Assembly (NCBI GenBank): GCA_964035795.1
Contig: OZ038322.1
Location: 4,578,925 to 4,642,924, forward strand
DNA length: 64,000 nucleotides
Direction: 5' to 3'
Origin: Pterobdella sp. o SKG-2022
Taxonomy: Eukaryota > Annelida > Clitellata > Hirudinida > Piscicolidae
Below are positions 1 through 41,564 of the stretch, piece by piece. The notes beneath the pieces were generated by a model. The model worked only from the letters and a program-made list of their open reading frames with translations, was not told where the DNA came from and did not search any database. Positions within the stretch are counted from its first letter, which is position 1; each line of letters begins with the position of its first letter. A program made the position numbers and the translations under genes.

Positions 1-693
1 TTCAGAAAATAATGAACTACAAATAATCAATAAAATCTCAAAAGTAAATATAATCATAAATAGAAAATACAGAATCTCAGTAAAAGATATAAGAATTCCA
101 GGCGTCCTGACTACAATAACGTATCATAAAATGTTTGGTCTCTCCCCTGATTCGTGATCAAACGTATTAATAACCAATTTATAGTTTATTGATTTATTAC
201 TTTTACAAAGAATTAACAGTACAACACACAGCAATAACAAACAACATTAAATTAGAAACTATATTCAATTAACAGAAAATAAAAATTGTTTTAAGCATTA
301 CGCAGACAGGAATCTTTGAATTAACAAAAATACCAACCTCGAAACAAACCTAATAGTGAAGATTCGATGATGAATAGCTATATATATTATTATATTGTTA
401 TACTAACTGACTATATCTGTTAATAATATTATAGATATCTATGTTAATAATGATGAACAAAAAACACATTAAATATTAAATCATAATAAAAAATGTTAAA
501 AAAATGACTGAACGGTTACTAATCTTAAATAAATAAATGCATCTGCGTCAAAATATTGCATAAACAGCTACATAAACGTGAATATTGCTCAATAAATAAC
601 CACATCTATCTTAATAATGTTATTTTAAATCTCTTACTAATGATAACTAAACCTACGTTAACAATGTTAAATAAAGCAATCCACCACAGCCCT
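1..693. other. Gene-free AT-rich stretch
   Basis: No open frame with coding character, no splice-bounded exon and no recognisable repeat family was seen. The sequence is uniformly AT-rich with short homopolymers. Confidence 0.5.
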
Positions 694-778
694 CTACCGC
701 AGTTCGCCTGAGGCACCCTGTTGTGAAGGCACGTCTCCCGTAAGGCTCATTTCCATTGTCTCATTATCGAAAGAAGGC
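694..778 (-). CDS. Possible terminal exon, unidentified gene
   Basis: On the minus strand a pyrimidine/AT tract ending in ag at 779-780 is followed by an open frame reading PSFDNETMEMSLTGDVPSQQ and ending in GASGELR and a TAG at 694-696. Its composition is unlike the surrounding AT-rich noise (acidic, S/T/G/Q-rich), as expected of a real exon. It lies downstream of the stop of the protein 4.1 gene on the same strand. It could therefore be an alternative last exon of that gene or the end of an unrelated gene; a donor (CTGCG|GTAGAG) also overlaps the stop. No family was recognised. Confidence 0.3.
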
Positions 779-2561
779 CTAAATGATTTTAATACTATCA
801 ACCATATACTTTCAGTATTTTTATATTGGTATGATAATAATTTTATCAGGGTTTGCAGTATTATTATCATTATCAGCATTGATGTACCTTGATTTTTAGT
901 TATTTTATTATGTATATTTGGAGCCTCAGTTGCTTTGCTTGGAGCTATATAAAATGTTACTAGTATTATTATTATGTATATATATAAGTGCCATTGTTTA
1001 TTTATTTAGCTTATTCATTAATGTCTTCAGTTATGGCATCTGTCAAACTGGTTTGAGACTTTTTCATTTTCTAATGACTTCAATGTTGCTTGGAAATCAA
1101 AGGATGAGAACTGTTTAATGTGCTTAGACTTTCTGATTTAAATTCCATTATCAATCGGAGTTATGAGCTTTTCAAGTTGATTTGGTATTTATGTCGAGTT
1201 GCGTTGTGAAATTTTTTCGACTCCAATTCTGAATTATTTCATTAAATCTTAAATCTGATCGGAAATAAAATATAAAAAAACAAAACGATTTAATAAGCAA
1301 AACAACGAAGCTTTTTGTAGGTATAACTTCAATAAACCTCTACTTCTGGGAGCAATTGATGTGCCACATTGCATTAGCTCTTGTGATAAGTCATAATTTA
1401 ACTACATTTAATGAAAAATTTGAATCGAATTATACTTAACTTGATGATTTGGTTTATATTTTAAATAATAATTGAATTATCTTTTAATTGATAATCTCAA
1501 AAAATCATCAACTTATCATTAAGTATATTTTATGTACTTATTATGTATAATTGCATGTAACACATTATATTCAGCTGAACCATATCTTTTTCTCATAAAG
1601 TTGATTTTTAAATTCCTCAAATACTCTTATTCATAAAAAATTTTGATGCCTTATATGTCTTGATTGATTTAAGTTTAAAATAAAGATTTTCTTATTTATT
1701 GCTGAGTGTGCAGAGACGGAATTTTAGTTATGAATGTGTTAAATTAGACTGAAAACAAAAAACTCTGAAACTCATAATTCTATTGATCGAAAATTAAAAC
1801 AGGGTTGTAGAAATAAAGTCTTGGATGTAATTTTGAAGGTTTCAATGATAAACACTTGATGCAGTAAACGATTTGAAAATTCATGATTGATATAATGACA
1901 TTAAAGGATCAAGAAGGATATAAAGCCACATTAATTATACACCAAAAAAGCAAAGCTTCAAAATATGGGTTAGGCGGTTTAACTAAGGCATGTCGAAAGT
2001 TAAAAAAACTTTGATAATCTCAACACAAATTGCATTAATAATGATGGATAGATGACACGAGTGGCAACAATCAAAGTTGAATCTTTGAATAAGATTCAAA
2101 ATCTATCACTAAATCTTTATTGCTAATCTCTAATATTCTATTAAGCATTTTATATCAATTATCAATAAAACTACTCGTGCTGATGGAATGGACGGTTAGA
2201 TAGATAATGAATACATGGCCATTAAAAACTGGAAGAACTGGTGGTCAAATATAAATTAAATCAAGCTAAAATTAGATTCAAATTTTTTGGTCTTAAACAT
2301 CATAAAAACGCAGAAAGTAGCCTTAAAAATGGAAATAACTCATTGAAAATCTCTAAATTGAGACAAAATTAAAAGATAAAAATGATATGATTATCCAAAT
2401 ATTCTTCAATGATATCAGATTGAAATATAAACTTATAAAACAACTTTTAAAGTCATGAATTACAACGAAGGTCCCCTTGTACAGGGGTACATAACTAATT
2501 AGAAATCATTCAATTTTGAACATCCTTCAGAGGGGGTTGGCCACTGCATCAACACACTCCC
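779..2561. other. Intergenic, no feature seen except degraded repeats
   Basis: No exon was found. A sequence at about 1310-1330 (GAAGCTTTTTGTAGGTATAA) resembles the MITE terminus common elsewhere in the window, but no partner arm was found. The rest is AT-rich spacer 3' of the protein 4.1 gene. Confidence 0.4.
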
Positions 2562-17580
<15,019 letters not shown>

Positions 17581-18069
17581 TTTCTAATAAAATAATTGTC
17601 CAAACTTTATAATAATAAACTTTCAGTTAATGAAGGAATTTACAATATAAAATAACCTAAACTATATTGATTAAAACCTTTCAAAAAATTTTAATATAAC
17701 AACTTTATTTGAAATAAAACTTATACAAAACACAAAACTAATTTATATGCCTGTTTAAAGAATATAGTGAGCTTTCTTGCGAAATTTAAAGATTTCTAGC
17801 ACACCTGTGCTTATATCCGCTTTTAAGTAAGAATGTAACTAATAATTCACAAAAAAATGTTATGTTTTAATAATAAAATGAACATAATTAATTTTACGTA
17901 CTATTCATAGTTTCAACTTTAATTTAAAAAATACATTATGATTTTTTCACAATTGCTTACTATCAACTTTTAAAATTTGTGAGCTGTACTAACGAAACGA
18001 AAAATTTTTAATGCCTACAAACAAGAAACGACTTTTACTTTGAAGTAACCTGACATTCCATTTTCAAAA

Positions 18070-31452
<13,383 letters not shown>

Positions 31453-32044
31453 TTATTTTATTTAAGTTTTTTTTGAAGAATGTTTCAGGTTTATTTTATT
31501 TATGCAAACGCCTTAATCTTTCAATTATTTAAAACCAATAGGTTCGATGTGGATTTGTTTTCAATATTAATCTGTTGTTGAAATTTGTTCTGTTTCCATT
31601 TACTTCTGTAATATGCAAGTGATTCAGACTCAATATCATAAGTGCCTTGGAAATTGTGATACTTTGTTACTACTACAACACTTTCCACTATGCCTCATTA
31701 CACATGTATTTCATTCATCAATCGTGATCAGATATCAAATATTCATTTATAATTGTAACTTATCAATCTTTAGACTATGGTTTACATGAACATGGTAAAT
31801 TTATTGACTTTTGCTTCAAAATTTTCAAAAATTTATTTTTTGAATAAATTATCCTTATAGCATTTTTTATGTTGTATAACCATTTTAAAGACTTTTATAG
31901 GTGGGCATTTATTGTTACTTGAAAAAATGATTCAAATTCTTCGTTTGAAAGTCATCTACATTTGATATTAAAATATTCAATAACTGCACTTAAAAGAACC
32001 CATCTAAAAAACCATATTTATATATCACACAACATCAAAAATAA
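31453..32044. other. Convergent intergenic spacer ERLEC1-SDE2
   Basis: 592 bp between two stop codons on opposite strands. It must hold both 3' UTRs. AT-rich, with several possible A-rich polyadenylation contexts but none that can be singled out. Confidence 0.5.
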
Positions 32045-33843
32045 CTATTTTTTCTTACTCTTTCCTTTACCAGCAATTAACGAAGCGGGTATTTGATCGT
32101 CATTCAAATCCTTGATAGACATTAAACGTTCAGCTCGCTCATGTAAAGTCCCTCCACACTTGACTCTCCTCATCTTTAGCAACTCCTTCAGTACATTCAG
32201 ACCTAACGACTCCAACTGAGGTACAGATGTGTAATCCAGAAGATCAACACTGGATGCATCGATAGGTGCTTGAGTTGTTGTGCTTTGTGCTTCTGTAGTG
32301 TCTTGAGTTTGTGTGTTTGTTTCTGTTTCAATGATTTTATCAAGGTTTGCTGCACCATTTAAGGTACTGATAACAACATCAACCTTGTGATTTAGAGCAT
32401 CATTAGTGTCATCATTATTGACTTTCGAAGACCCTTCACCATAAAAATTCTCATTCTTGTTGTCTTCATTTGAGTCAGTACCAGACTCATCATCATTGTC
32501 GCCAATCTTCCTCTTCTTAACACTGCCAGAACTCTCATCATCATCACTGCTTGATGACAACTCAACCCCATAAGACATGAGACTGTTGGCCACCTTTTTA
32601 TAGCCTTTGTTGTCTATCTTTTTTGCTTTAACTGAGTCACTGAAACCTGAGTGTTTATATTAAAGTTGAATATTTGAAATTTTAGTGATTTAGTAAAAAC
32701 CTAATAAATACAGACAAGTAGTTTATTATTAATCCCTTTCTTATTCATATAAAGCAGAATGCTTCCTTGAATTAGTTTGATTGAAAATGAAAAGTTGCTT
32801 TTCTACATAAGGTATTTATTAAGCTCAAACACAAAGCTTCTCGTGAGTCTAACTAACATTATCAAGTGCTCATAGTTTCTTTGTAATTAAACTTGAAAAC
32901 ATTTGTGTTTTTATATTAACATTTAATGCTTTAAGTATTGGGTGATGCACTAACAAAAGCACACATAGATACTTGTTTTAGTGAAAAAATCTATATGAAG
33001 AATTTGGTAATCTAAAAAAAAACCTTGTTTTAAAGCATCTTCTAAATTTTCTTGTATTTTTTGTTTTTGATTTGTGTATTCCTGGTCTACAAACTGTGAA
33101 ACTGTTTGAAAAAGATTTTTCTAGTTATAATTTGACCATAATTTAACAGATTTTTGTTGAACTTGAAAAATAAATTGAGTGAAACATGAATGAAAAATAC
33201 CTTGAGGTTCGTTTTGTCTTTTTTTTCTTTTTTCTTGTTTTCTTTTTTCTCTCTCAGCATCTCTCTCCTCTTGTTTTGCTGCCCACTCTCGCAATCTTAC
33301 AAATTTATAAAAATTGATTATAAGCATATGATTCAACAAAAATATAAAGCATTATTAAACATATTAAAATATGACGTTTGTTAATAAAGAATGAAAATTC
33401 ACTTTTTCTCAGTGTTAACGTCTCTTATTCTCCTTCCACTGAGGTCTCTACAAGCTTCTCTGTTGGTTGTCTTTTCTATTTGAGCTCCCAAAGCTCTGAG
33501 CATTGATCCAAAACCTTTCAAATCACACAATTTTTCATTAACAGATTTCTATTATTGATCATTATGTATATTATGATATATTTGAAATTCATACCTCCTT
33601 TTCCTCCAACCAATCGAAAGTTAATTCTATAAGGTTCTCCTGGTATATAGTCATCATATTCATTCACCTTTTTCTCGTGTAAAGTCAGATACACATCTTT
33701 ACTATTTTGACCAAACAACTGGAAATATAAAGGTAGTTTATGTAAAAAAAATGTGAAATATTAAAAAATAAAACTGTTTTCACCTTTAGAATTTGACCAA
33801 CAGATTTATACGAATCTGATGAAAATTCTCTATTTGAAAACAT
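32045..33843 (-). CDS. SDE2: SDE2 homologue, 6 exons, complete
   Basis: Nuclear factor for genome stability at replication forks and for splicing; in the family a ubiquitin-like N-terminus is cleaved off after a GG. Exons: 33843-33784 ([20 protein letters not shown]), 33718-33595, 33514-33403, 33295-33201, 33101-33024 and 32646-32045. All phases agree; about 223 residues precede the last exon's 199. The hallmark is exact: LVGGKGG then [20 protein letters not shown] and [16 protein letters not shown], followed by a long K/R/E helix ([20 protein letters not shown]). The last exon is acidic and Ser-rich and ends in a SAP-like helix pair ([34 protein letters not shown]) and a basic tail. The N-terminal UBL is less conserved than the core. 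Start: the only ATG upstream of a splice-compatible open exon. Tail-to-tail with ERLEC1, divergent from MED19. Confidence 0.94.
32835..32880. repeat. MITE family A terminus (solo)
   Basis: AAGCTTCTCGTGAGTCTAAC, then taacattatcaagtgc, in the SDE2 intron between exons 5 and 6. Relative of the full element at 55700-56010. Confidence 0.45.
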
Positions 33844-35427
33844 TTTTTCAAAAAAAATTTATTTTTTTCAAGTCTGTGAAGCTTGGCGCACAGATAAAAT
33901 CAAAAAGATTTTTGTAAAAAAATCTAAATTCACATGAATTTTCGTTAAAATAAAGAAATATTGAAAACAAGTAAAAAATTTTTGCTGAATATTCTGTTGC
34001 GCAATCCAGAGTTAATGCAATAAATATTGACATTTTTTCAAAAAGTTTATCAGCGAACTGCTTATTTAATACTTGAGGTTTTTTTACTTTTTTTTCATTA
34101 TATTAACTTTTTCATCTTTGTTCAAATATTGGTAACAGTTTTCGGTGTCTAGTTTCAAATACTCCACATTCAAAAACCTTAGTGTGCTACTTGGTTTTGA
34201 ACGTTTTCATCTCAGCTTGCTTTTCAATTGTTTCATCCATCTTTCTATATTTTCGAAAACATCATTTTTTGACAAACTTCACTCACGAACTATGAGAGGT
34301 TTCTTTAAATAGTTTTTCATGGAACCAACAAAAAACCAATTTGATAACTTTTTTAATTAACGATGAATAAAAAATCAATAAAAAGTTGTTTTATTTTTAA
34401 AATTCTTAAATTACAAAACTTTTAACAACATTATGATTAACTAAACTATCCTATAAACAAAAACGATTTGAATCAAACACTTTTAATAACTGAATAATAA
34501 TACGAAAAGTTCAACTTACGAAAAGCTTTGTATTATTATTCAGTTAATAAAAGTTTTTGATTCAAATCGTTTTTAAGAACAGCTTCTTTGCCTATTACTT
34601 CCCTTATACGATTTTTATTTCTTTAGTATAAAAGTTCATATTGATTCAAAATTCACATATCTGTTTTCATCTTTGTTTCATTATCGAAAGCACCTGCAAT
34701 TGTCTGTATCAGGATCTTTTAAGACTTCCGGCTATGATAAAATGGCATAATATATATTTAATTGAAAACTCTGAGCATACTCAACACAATCTAAATTTTC
34801 AACTAATGAACCATGTAATTTAGAAGTTTAATTTGAACTCACAAAATCATTCATTTGTATGCATCTTAAAAATGGCGTGAACTGGTTTTGATGAAAATGA
34901 TCCAAAATGTCGTTATAGCAATCAAGTTAACGTTGTGGAAAAAGTTCATCTACGTGGCCTGTATGGCTAAAGATTTTCAATTCGGTTTGAGAATTTTTCG
35001 ATGTTTGATCACGTGTGTTGATTTAACAGTGCTTTGAAGAATAAGTAGAACTTTTGAATAATTCCGTCTAAAAAAGAAAAAAGTTAAGTAATAATATAAT
35101 ATTATAAAGTTAAGTTTTCAATGTTATGAAAATGTATTAATAAACTCGACATTATTAAATACACCAGTAAATTTATTCTTGATTACTGGAAACTCACAAT
35201 TTTTCATTAAAATTTTTTGAGTTTTCACATGTGTTTGATTTAAGTATTTTTACAAATATTTGAAAAAAATTTTCTGTATAGAAAGGTGTTTTGTTTTTTT
35301 CATGATTTTTATTATTTTTCAGTTCTTTGTTGATTATTTCATAAATATTGTTGTGCGCTAGTCTTTTGAAGATTAAACATGTTTTCATGAAATAACTTAG
35401 CCATTTTAGGTACTTATAAATTATAAA
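33844..35427. promoter_or_regulatory. Divergent spacer between SDE2 and MED19 (possible shared promoter)
   Basis: About 1.6 kb between two divergent start codons. It should contain both promoters and 5' UTRs. No convincing TATA or initiator can be picked out of the AT-rich background. The only structure seen is the inverted repeat at 34460-34574. Upstream non-coding exons cannot be excluded. Confidence 0.45.
34460..34574. repeat. Long inverted repeat, deleted MITE family A copy
   Basis: Arms of about 48 bp: the left arm begins AAAACGATTTGAATCAAACA and the right arm ends TTCAAATCGTTTT. They are near-perfect reverse complements around a centre that still has TTCAACTTACGAAAAGCTT. The outer arm sequence is also found outside the right end of the element at 55700-56010, so this is the family with its middle removed. 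Confidence 0.7.
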
Positions 35428-37341
35428 ATGTCTGACTTGAGTCGTCAAAGTTCACCTAAGTCTAGTCCCAGAGGGGCTCGTTCTCCAGCCCATACACGCC
35501 AAGATTCAACTGGTACTCTTAAAACAACAATAACTCTTGGTAAAAAACCTTCAGTGTTCCAAGGAGGAACTTTCTATCTTATGACAGATCCTCCAGGTTA
35601 TATATTTACTTTCTACATTCAAAAGAAACTTAGTTATAAGACTTTCAATTCTTTTGAAATTGAATTTATTCATTTCTTTAAAAAAATTTCAAATTAATTC
35701 GTTTCACAGAGCATGAATCATGCTTTTCTGAAAAATATAGTTTTGTTTTATTGGTAAAATATTTTCAACATTCTGAATTACAAAATTAAATTTATGCCCA
35801 AGTCATAGGTTTTCCAATGATAATGTAAGGTTTTTTTTCAATGTAAAGTTTTGATTTTTTTACTATGGCTTTTTGTACTTATAATAATCTCAAATATTTT
35901 TCATAGCATATTTAAGTAACTTCAACCCATACTTTCTATTATTTTTCATTAATAAACAATTTATTAGCCATTCAATAAAATACCTTATACCAATCATTCT
36001 CAGAACCTAGTGAAATAACTGGTCTGACAAATTTGATGGCATATTATGGACTTGAAAACTCATACAACAAATTCAACAGCAAAAAACCCAAGGAAGAACT
36101 AAGTGCCCTTCTACCCAACCTTCCCGGCAATATTGATCTCCCGGGGAATGCAGATAACAGGTTTTAAATTTATTTTGTTAGTGTTGAGAACAAAAAAACA
36201 CAAAGTACTTATTAACTTAATTAACAATGCTTTTCATAGGACAAATTACATTATAAAATGAAATAAATGAACTTCAAAATATTGGTTTTAAACTTATAAA
36301 AATAGTAGTCAGTTGTTTGTTCATCTAAATATAATATACTTTTTAGTATTTTTTAAACAATAAACTAGCTTTCATGAGTAAAAATTACCATGAGATTTTA
36401 GTTTTTCATGAAAAATAAAAAAGAAATACTTTAAAAGTATTGTAGATATTATAGCCATACAACACATGATATTGTATAGAGCACAATTTACAAAGGAAAT
36501 TTGCTCTTAAAACACTTGTTACACAACAATCATATTGTTTTCACAGTTCTCTGCGCTCTCTGATAGAAAGACCCCCCATCACAGGCCAAGAGTTTGTTCC
36601 CCTGTCCAATGAAATGCTTTCTGGATTCAGGCTACATCCAGGACCTGTGAGATTTTTTTTAGTTTTAGTTTAATTTAAAATTCCCAATTTCATTTTTTTT
36701 TGTTGAAAGAAATTATAAAAACAAAATGTTTATAAAAAGTTTTGAACTTTGAAAGAAATTAGTTAATTAGATTTTATCATTAAAAGTAAATATCTATTCA
36801 AGAGAAACTGAAATTTTCGATGATTCATCATGAATCATCAGTTATTATGACATTCCTCTACAGCTTCCCGAGCAATACAGAGTAATGCATCAAACACCAC
36901 ACAAAAAAAAGAATAAGAAAAACAAAAAAGAGACTGAGGGAGACTTTTATGAGAACCAAGGTATCATTAATGAAAAACAAAAATATCTGTTTAAAAATAA
37001 TAATAACAATATTTAAATTATTGATTTGAAAATAAAATATATAGTATATATAATTTTTCAGAGGCATCGTATATACCTTTTTGTTTAATTACTTTTTTAT
37101 AATAAATAAAGTGATTAAATGATTAATTAGTATTTTTATTAATTAATTTGATGCAGGTAACATCCTAGAAACTTCAGGAGGGGAGTTTAAAAAAGTTAAA
37201 AAATCTAAAAGAACAGATGAAGAAAGGAAGAAGAGAAAAAAAGAGAGAAAGAAAAGAAAAGAGAGGGAGAGAGAGGTACACTCAAACTTGTCTTTGAATC
37301 CCGACTCAGTATCCAGCAACCCGTTTAGCACGCTTCCCTAA
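35428..37341 (+). CDS. MED19: Mediator subunit 19, 5 exons, complete, 235 residues
   Basis: Head-module-associated Mediator subunit that helps link activators to RNA polymerase II. Exons: 35428-35596, 36004-36160, 36547-36646, 36864-36960, 37157-37341 (stop TAA); phases agree throughout. The conserved core is unmistakable: GGTFYLMTDPP, EPSEITGLTNLMAYYGLENS, YNKFNSKKPKEELSALLPNL, PGNIDLPG, SSLRSLIERPPITGQEFVPL, MLSGFRLHPGPLPEQYRVMH. It then has the family's Lys-rich tail (KKKNKKNKK; KKSKRTDEERKKRKKERKKR). The N-terminal ~40 residues are Ser/Pro/Arg-rich and likely disordered. Start: first ATG of the open exon, followed by SDLSRQ. The acidic/serine C-terminus found in vertebrates is short here. 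Divergent from SDE2, about 300 bp before a LINE remnant in the opposite strand. Confidence 0.96.
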
Positions 37342-37639
37342 TACAACCAACGTTTTTATTAAAATATTTGTTTGTACAAATTTTTTTATAGATACAATTT
37401 CAAAAATAAATGTGTAAAATATCAAATCTTGCTCGGCAAGGTCTCGTTTTTCAATGATGTATGTGTTATAAAACGTAGAATAGCCCAAATGAATTAGAAG
37501 AGTAAAGAAAAAAATTATTCATCAATCTAAATAACGAAGCTTTTTTCAAGGCAAACTTATATTATCAAATGATACACAATCATCATTTTGTCTATTTTAT
37601 CTTGGCGAAAAAATATTTTTATTAATCGTTTAACGTCTT

Positions 37640-39355
37640 CTTTTCTTTTAAAACCCCGAGCACCCTAGTCTTGTTGGGTGCTCCTCACGTCCCCATCAAG
37701 ACCGTCCAGTGGTCGAGAAGCTCAGCCGCTCTCGCGGGGTCGGTCCACAGACTCTCGGGGCCCAGTGTGGTACTTATTTTGGGACAGGTGAGAGGTGTCG
37801 TGAATGTGTGTTTGGCAGAGTGGGCATAAAGGTGAGGAATGAGATGAAGGTGAGATTTTGTTGAGATATGAAAGGATGAAAGGTGATTTATTTGATCTGA
37901 GTTGGGCGAGAGTGTGGTGGTCTAGGGTGGTTTCTGATTCATGAATGGGTGGGGGTTGCTTGCTGAGAATTTTGTTGTGAGTGGATGATATGTAGTCATG
38001 AAGTATTTTTGTGTGTATTGTTTTCATGTTGTTTTTTATTTGTGTGAGAGGTGGTCTGGGTGGAGGAGGGTATTTTTAGGGTGTAGTTGATGTTGTTGAA
38101 TGTGGATTGTTTTTTGTATCTGGGGTAGGCTTCTTGTGTGGTGAGTGGGTGTAGGGGATGAATGGAGTGGGAGACTTGTAGTGTGAGTTGTGATGCGTGG
38201 AGTTTGAGATGGTTTTGGAGTGGGAGGATTTTGGTTTCTGAGTGGAGGTGTTGGGTGTTGGTGTCTAGGGTGCGGCCAGTGATTGTTCTCAAGGCTGCGT
38301 TTTGGATTTTTTGGAGTTTGTTGAAGGAGGTGGATGAGATGATGGGTGACCAGATGGTGTTGGCGTATTCGATCATGAGAAGGAGTAATGTTTTGTATGT
38401 GGTGATGAGGGTTTCTTTGCTTTTTCCCCAACGTGTTGATGTGAGGAGTTTTAGGAGATTGAGTGTTTTTTTTGCTTTAGTGATGGTGTTGTCTGTGTGG
38501 GTGGAGTATTTTAGTTTGGGGTCAAAAGTTAAGCCTATGATGGTAGGGTTAGAGGTGGTGGGAATGTTGTTGATGTAGATGTTCAGGGGTTTGTTATATT
38601 CTGATGGGTCTGGGGTCATGAGAGTTGATGTGGTTTTGTTGTGGTTGATTTGTAGGTTGTTATTGTGAGCCCATGTGTGTATTTCATTGAGGTATGGGAT
38701 GAGGTTCTGGGTGGCTGCGTTGATGTTGGGGTGGGATGATGTTATGGTGAAGAGGTTGAGTGAGCTGATTTTGGGGAGTGGTATGTCTGAGAGGTATATG
38801 TTGAAGAGCGTGGGTAATAGGACGCCCCCTTGGGGGACACCTGCTTTGATGTTTGTGTGTTTTGATGTGTTATTGTTGTATGAGGTGTGTTGTCGGCGGC
38901 CTTTTAGGTATTTGGCCAGAAATTTGATTATTGTTGTAGGAATGTGTGTGTTGTGTATTTTGTGGATGAGTTGGTGGATGTTGACCGTGTCGAATGATTT
39001 GGTCGTGTCAAGGGCGGTGAGGATTGTTCTATAGGAGGGTTTTTTTTATTGAAACCAGTGAGTATGGTGTTATTGCTTTGATGTAGGGCTGTGGTGGGGG
39101 AGTGTGCGGCTCTGAAGCCGTGTTGGTGTGTTGGGAGGATTATATTAGTGGTGATGTGTGGGAGGATGATATTTTCTAGAGTTTTTGCTATGAAAGAGAG
39201 TAGGGCTATTGGTCTGTAAGAGGAGGGGAGAGAAGGGTTTTTGTTGGATTTGGCGATGAGGATGATTTTGGAGGTTTTCCATATTTAGGGTATGGTATTT
39301 GTGTTGATTGTGATGTTGTAGAAGTTGGTTAGGTGTTTGATGGCTATTGGTTTAT
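37640..39355 (-). mobile_element. Jockey/CR1-like LINE, 5'-truncated, RT active site lost
   Basis: Minus-strand order: PSSYRPIALLSFIAKTLE, then TALDTTKSFDTV (RT motif A), IKAGVPQGGVL (motif B), then LNLFTITSSHPN where the YADD box should be, INHNKTTSTLM, TRWGKSKETLITTYK, EYANTIWSPI, LQKIQNAALRTITG and a C-terminal PLCPLCQTHIHDTSHL Cys/His motif, followed by a GC-richer 3' UTR at 37660-37780. Frameshifts at about 39040 and 38670. Motif C appears deleted, so the copy is dead. Noticeably GC-richer than its surroundings, which fits a younger insertion. It is convergent with MED19. A decayed relative is at 44780-45070. Confidence 0.85.
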
Positions 39356-39359
39356 GAAA

Positions 39360-41030
39360 AAAAAACTAACATTTATCAACTAAAAAAGCTTTTTGTACAA
39401 TCCGTGAATATTTAAACATTATGATACATGAATATTTTCAAGAAAAAAAAACTAACATTTTTCAAAGCCTATGATTGGTCCAACTTAAAACAGCTTTTTG
39501 CAGCTTGGAACTTCTCTACTTTTGTCTTATCTCATGAGGTTTAGCCCACAGACATCTAAACGAAACCATAAATAGTTTGTTGATCAAGAAATCACCACTT
39601 CTAACATGGGGATAAGGAAGATAGGTTATGTTACCAACCCACACTTAGAAACATGGCGGTAATAAAATGATTTTAATGACTGCCTTTATAACCAATGCAG
39701 TATAGTGCTTTTTATAGCTAATAATCCAAAGCATGAATTATTTTTTTCACATCAGTACAGGCATATTGAAATGAAAGAACTAACAACATTAAATCTTATG
39801 GTATGATTAAAAGTATATAAAACCGCAAAATAGTTTGTCAAAGGAGTAAATCTGGCCACCCTCAGAATAATGGAAATAAAACCGGATTAAAATTTTGACA
39901 CCTATCTATCCATTAGTTAGGTCCATTTTTCAATTAGGATATTTTTTATTGAAAGCTTTTCCATCTGTGAAAATACAATGAACTTAAGTACACAGTAAGG
40001 CGGAGAAAAGTTTGTGATCAGTTTATCCTATTTTTAAAGATAAAATATTTAAAACATACAAAGAATTTATATAGGAAGTTTAATCAGTTATATTTGACAG
40101 AATTGTTATTCAGCCATAATGATGTTATTTACATGCAAATCCTTGGTTTGGCTTTGATGCAGATGTATCATGAAGTCGACGAATATTTTGATACACGTTT
40201 TTAAAAAGATTTCTTGTATTTTTAAAGGATATCTTCAAATTTAAACTACACACAACTTTTGATCAAATTTTTAAAAGTTTCTATCAAAATATAATCCTTG
40301 GATCATTTGATAGGACTGAGATGCTTCTGAAATCAGAAATATTGGAAAAATGTTTCAGTCTGTAATGATTATGTAATTCGTTTCAACTCATAATTATGTC
40401 GATAAGATTTTTTAATGAGGTGGAATGATGGAATAAGATTTAATAAAACAAGATGATCAACTGTGGAAAGTAGCAACATGGCAAGAAAAAAACAACGAAG
40501 AGACCACAAGTTGCATCAACACCCACTAACATGGCTCCATCATGAGGTTGTTAGCAGGCCTCTGTTATATATGTTGTTTTATGACCAAAAAATTTTCGAT
40601 AACTTCTTCAATGATTTATACAATCTATATTAAAAAAAAATAAACGCATTCAGTTTTTTAAATCATTTATAATCAAATAATCTCTATTACCAAAAAATAT
40701 CGTGTTGCTCTGTTTTTCACCCGTTTATATTGATATGTTTTTTGGTATTTTCAGAACATTCAAGATGTAATTTTTTCGCTAATGTTTTATGATAAGGCTA
40801 AACTTATCGAAAATTATAGCTATTTATTTTGCTCAATAAATTTACTAAAATTCTTCCATAATTCGACGTAAAAAATTGTCAGACATTCAAGATTTTTTAT
40901 CTAAATTATTTATATTCATATTAGTAATTTTATGCTGTCTCCTAGCTGTTTTAGTGTGTCTATGACAATTAGTCCATGAAAGTTATCATCTTTTACCTTT
41001 TCGTAAGTTTCCAAATTTTATATTCAAATG
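39360..41030. other. Gene-free stretch with MITE fragments
   Basis: No exon was seen. A family B MITE end lies at 40785-40820 (gctaatgttttatgataagg) and a small direct repeat, aaaaaaaactaacattt, at 39360 and 39440 next to the LINE boundary. Otherwise AT-rich spacer. Confidence 0.4.
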
Positions 41031-41035
41031 AAAAC

Positions 41036-41525
41036 ACTTTTATAAGTTCATTTTATTCCACGAAGCTTTTCGTAAGATGAACTTACATTATCAAGTGGAG
41101 GTGCAAATATAAGGACGTTACTGACTTCCATGGAAACATTGTCAACATTTAAACCTCAAACGCTTAACTTATTTAAAAAATTGTTTAAAAAAATAATTAA
41201 AAATAAAATAAATAAATAATCATAATAATTCTAAAAAAAAAATGATAATACTCTTAATGATAAGATAAAAAATGATGGTGAAATAAAATAAACTCCTAAA
41301 AGTGTTTTCATTTGAATATTAACGTTTGGCTCAAAGAATTTTCAAATTTTATCATTCAATATGTTAGTCTTTTAAAAACGATGTTAATATTTCATTTAAT
41401 TCAGCGCCTTACAACATTACGCAGATCACAACGTCATTATCTTTATAGGAAAAAACAAATAGAGACTTTCAACGAAAAGCACAAAGCTTTTTGTAAGATG
41501 ATCTGGCATAATCAAATGCTAAAAA
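41036..41525. repeat. MITE family A remnants
   Basis: GAAGCTTTTCGTAAGATGAA at 41061, then cttacattatcaagtgg, matches the left end of the element at 55700-56010, including the internal ggaaacattgtcaacattt. A second end, acaaagctttttgtaagatg, is at about 41482. The interior is decayed. Confidence 0.5.
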
Positions 41526-41564
41526 TCTTTGTTTTTTAAATAATTTTCTTTCCGGTTGATAGCC

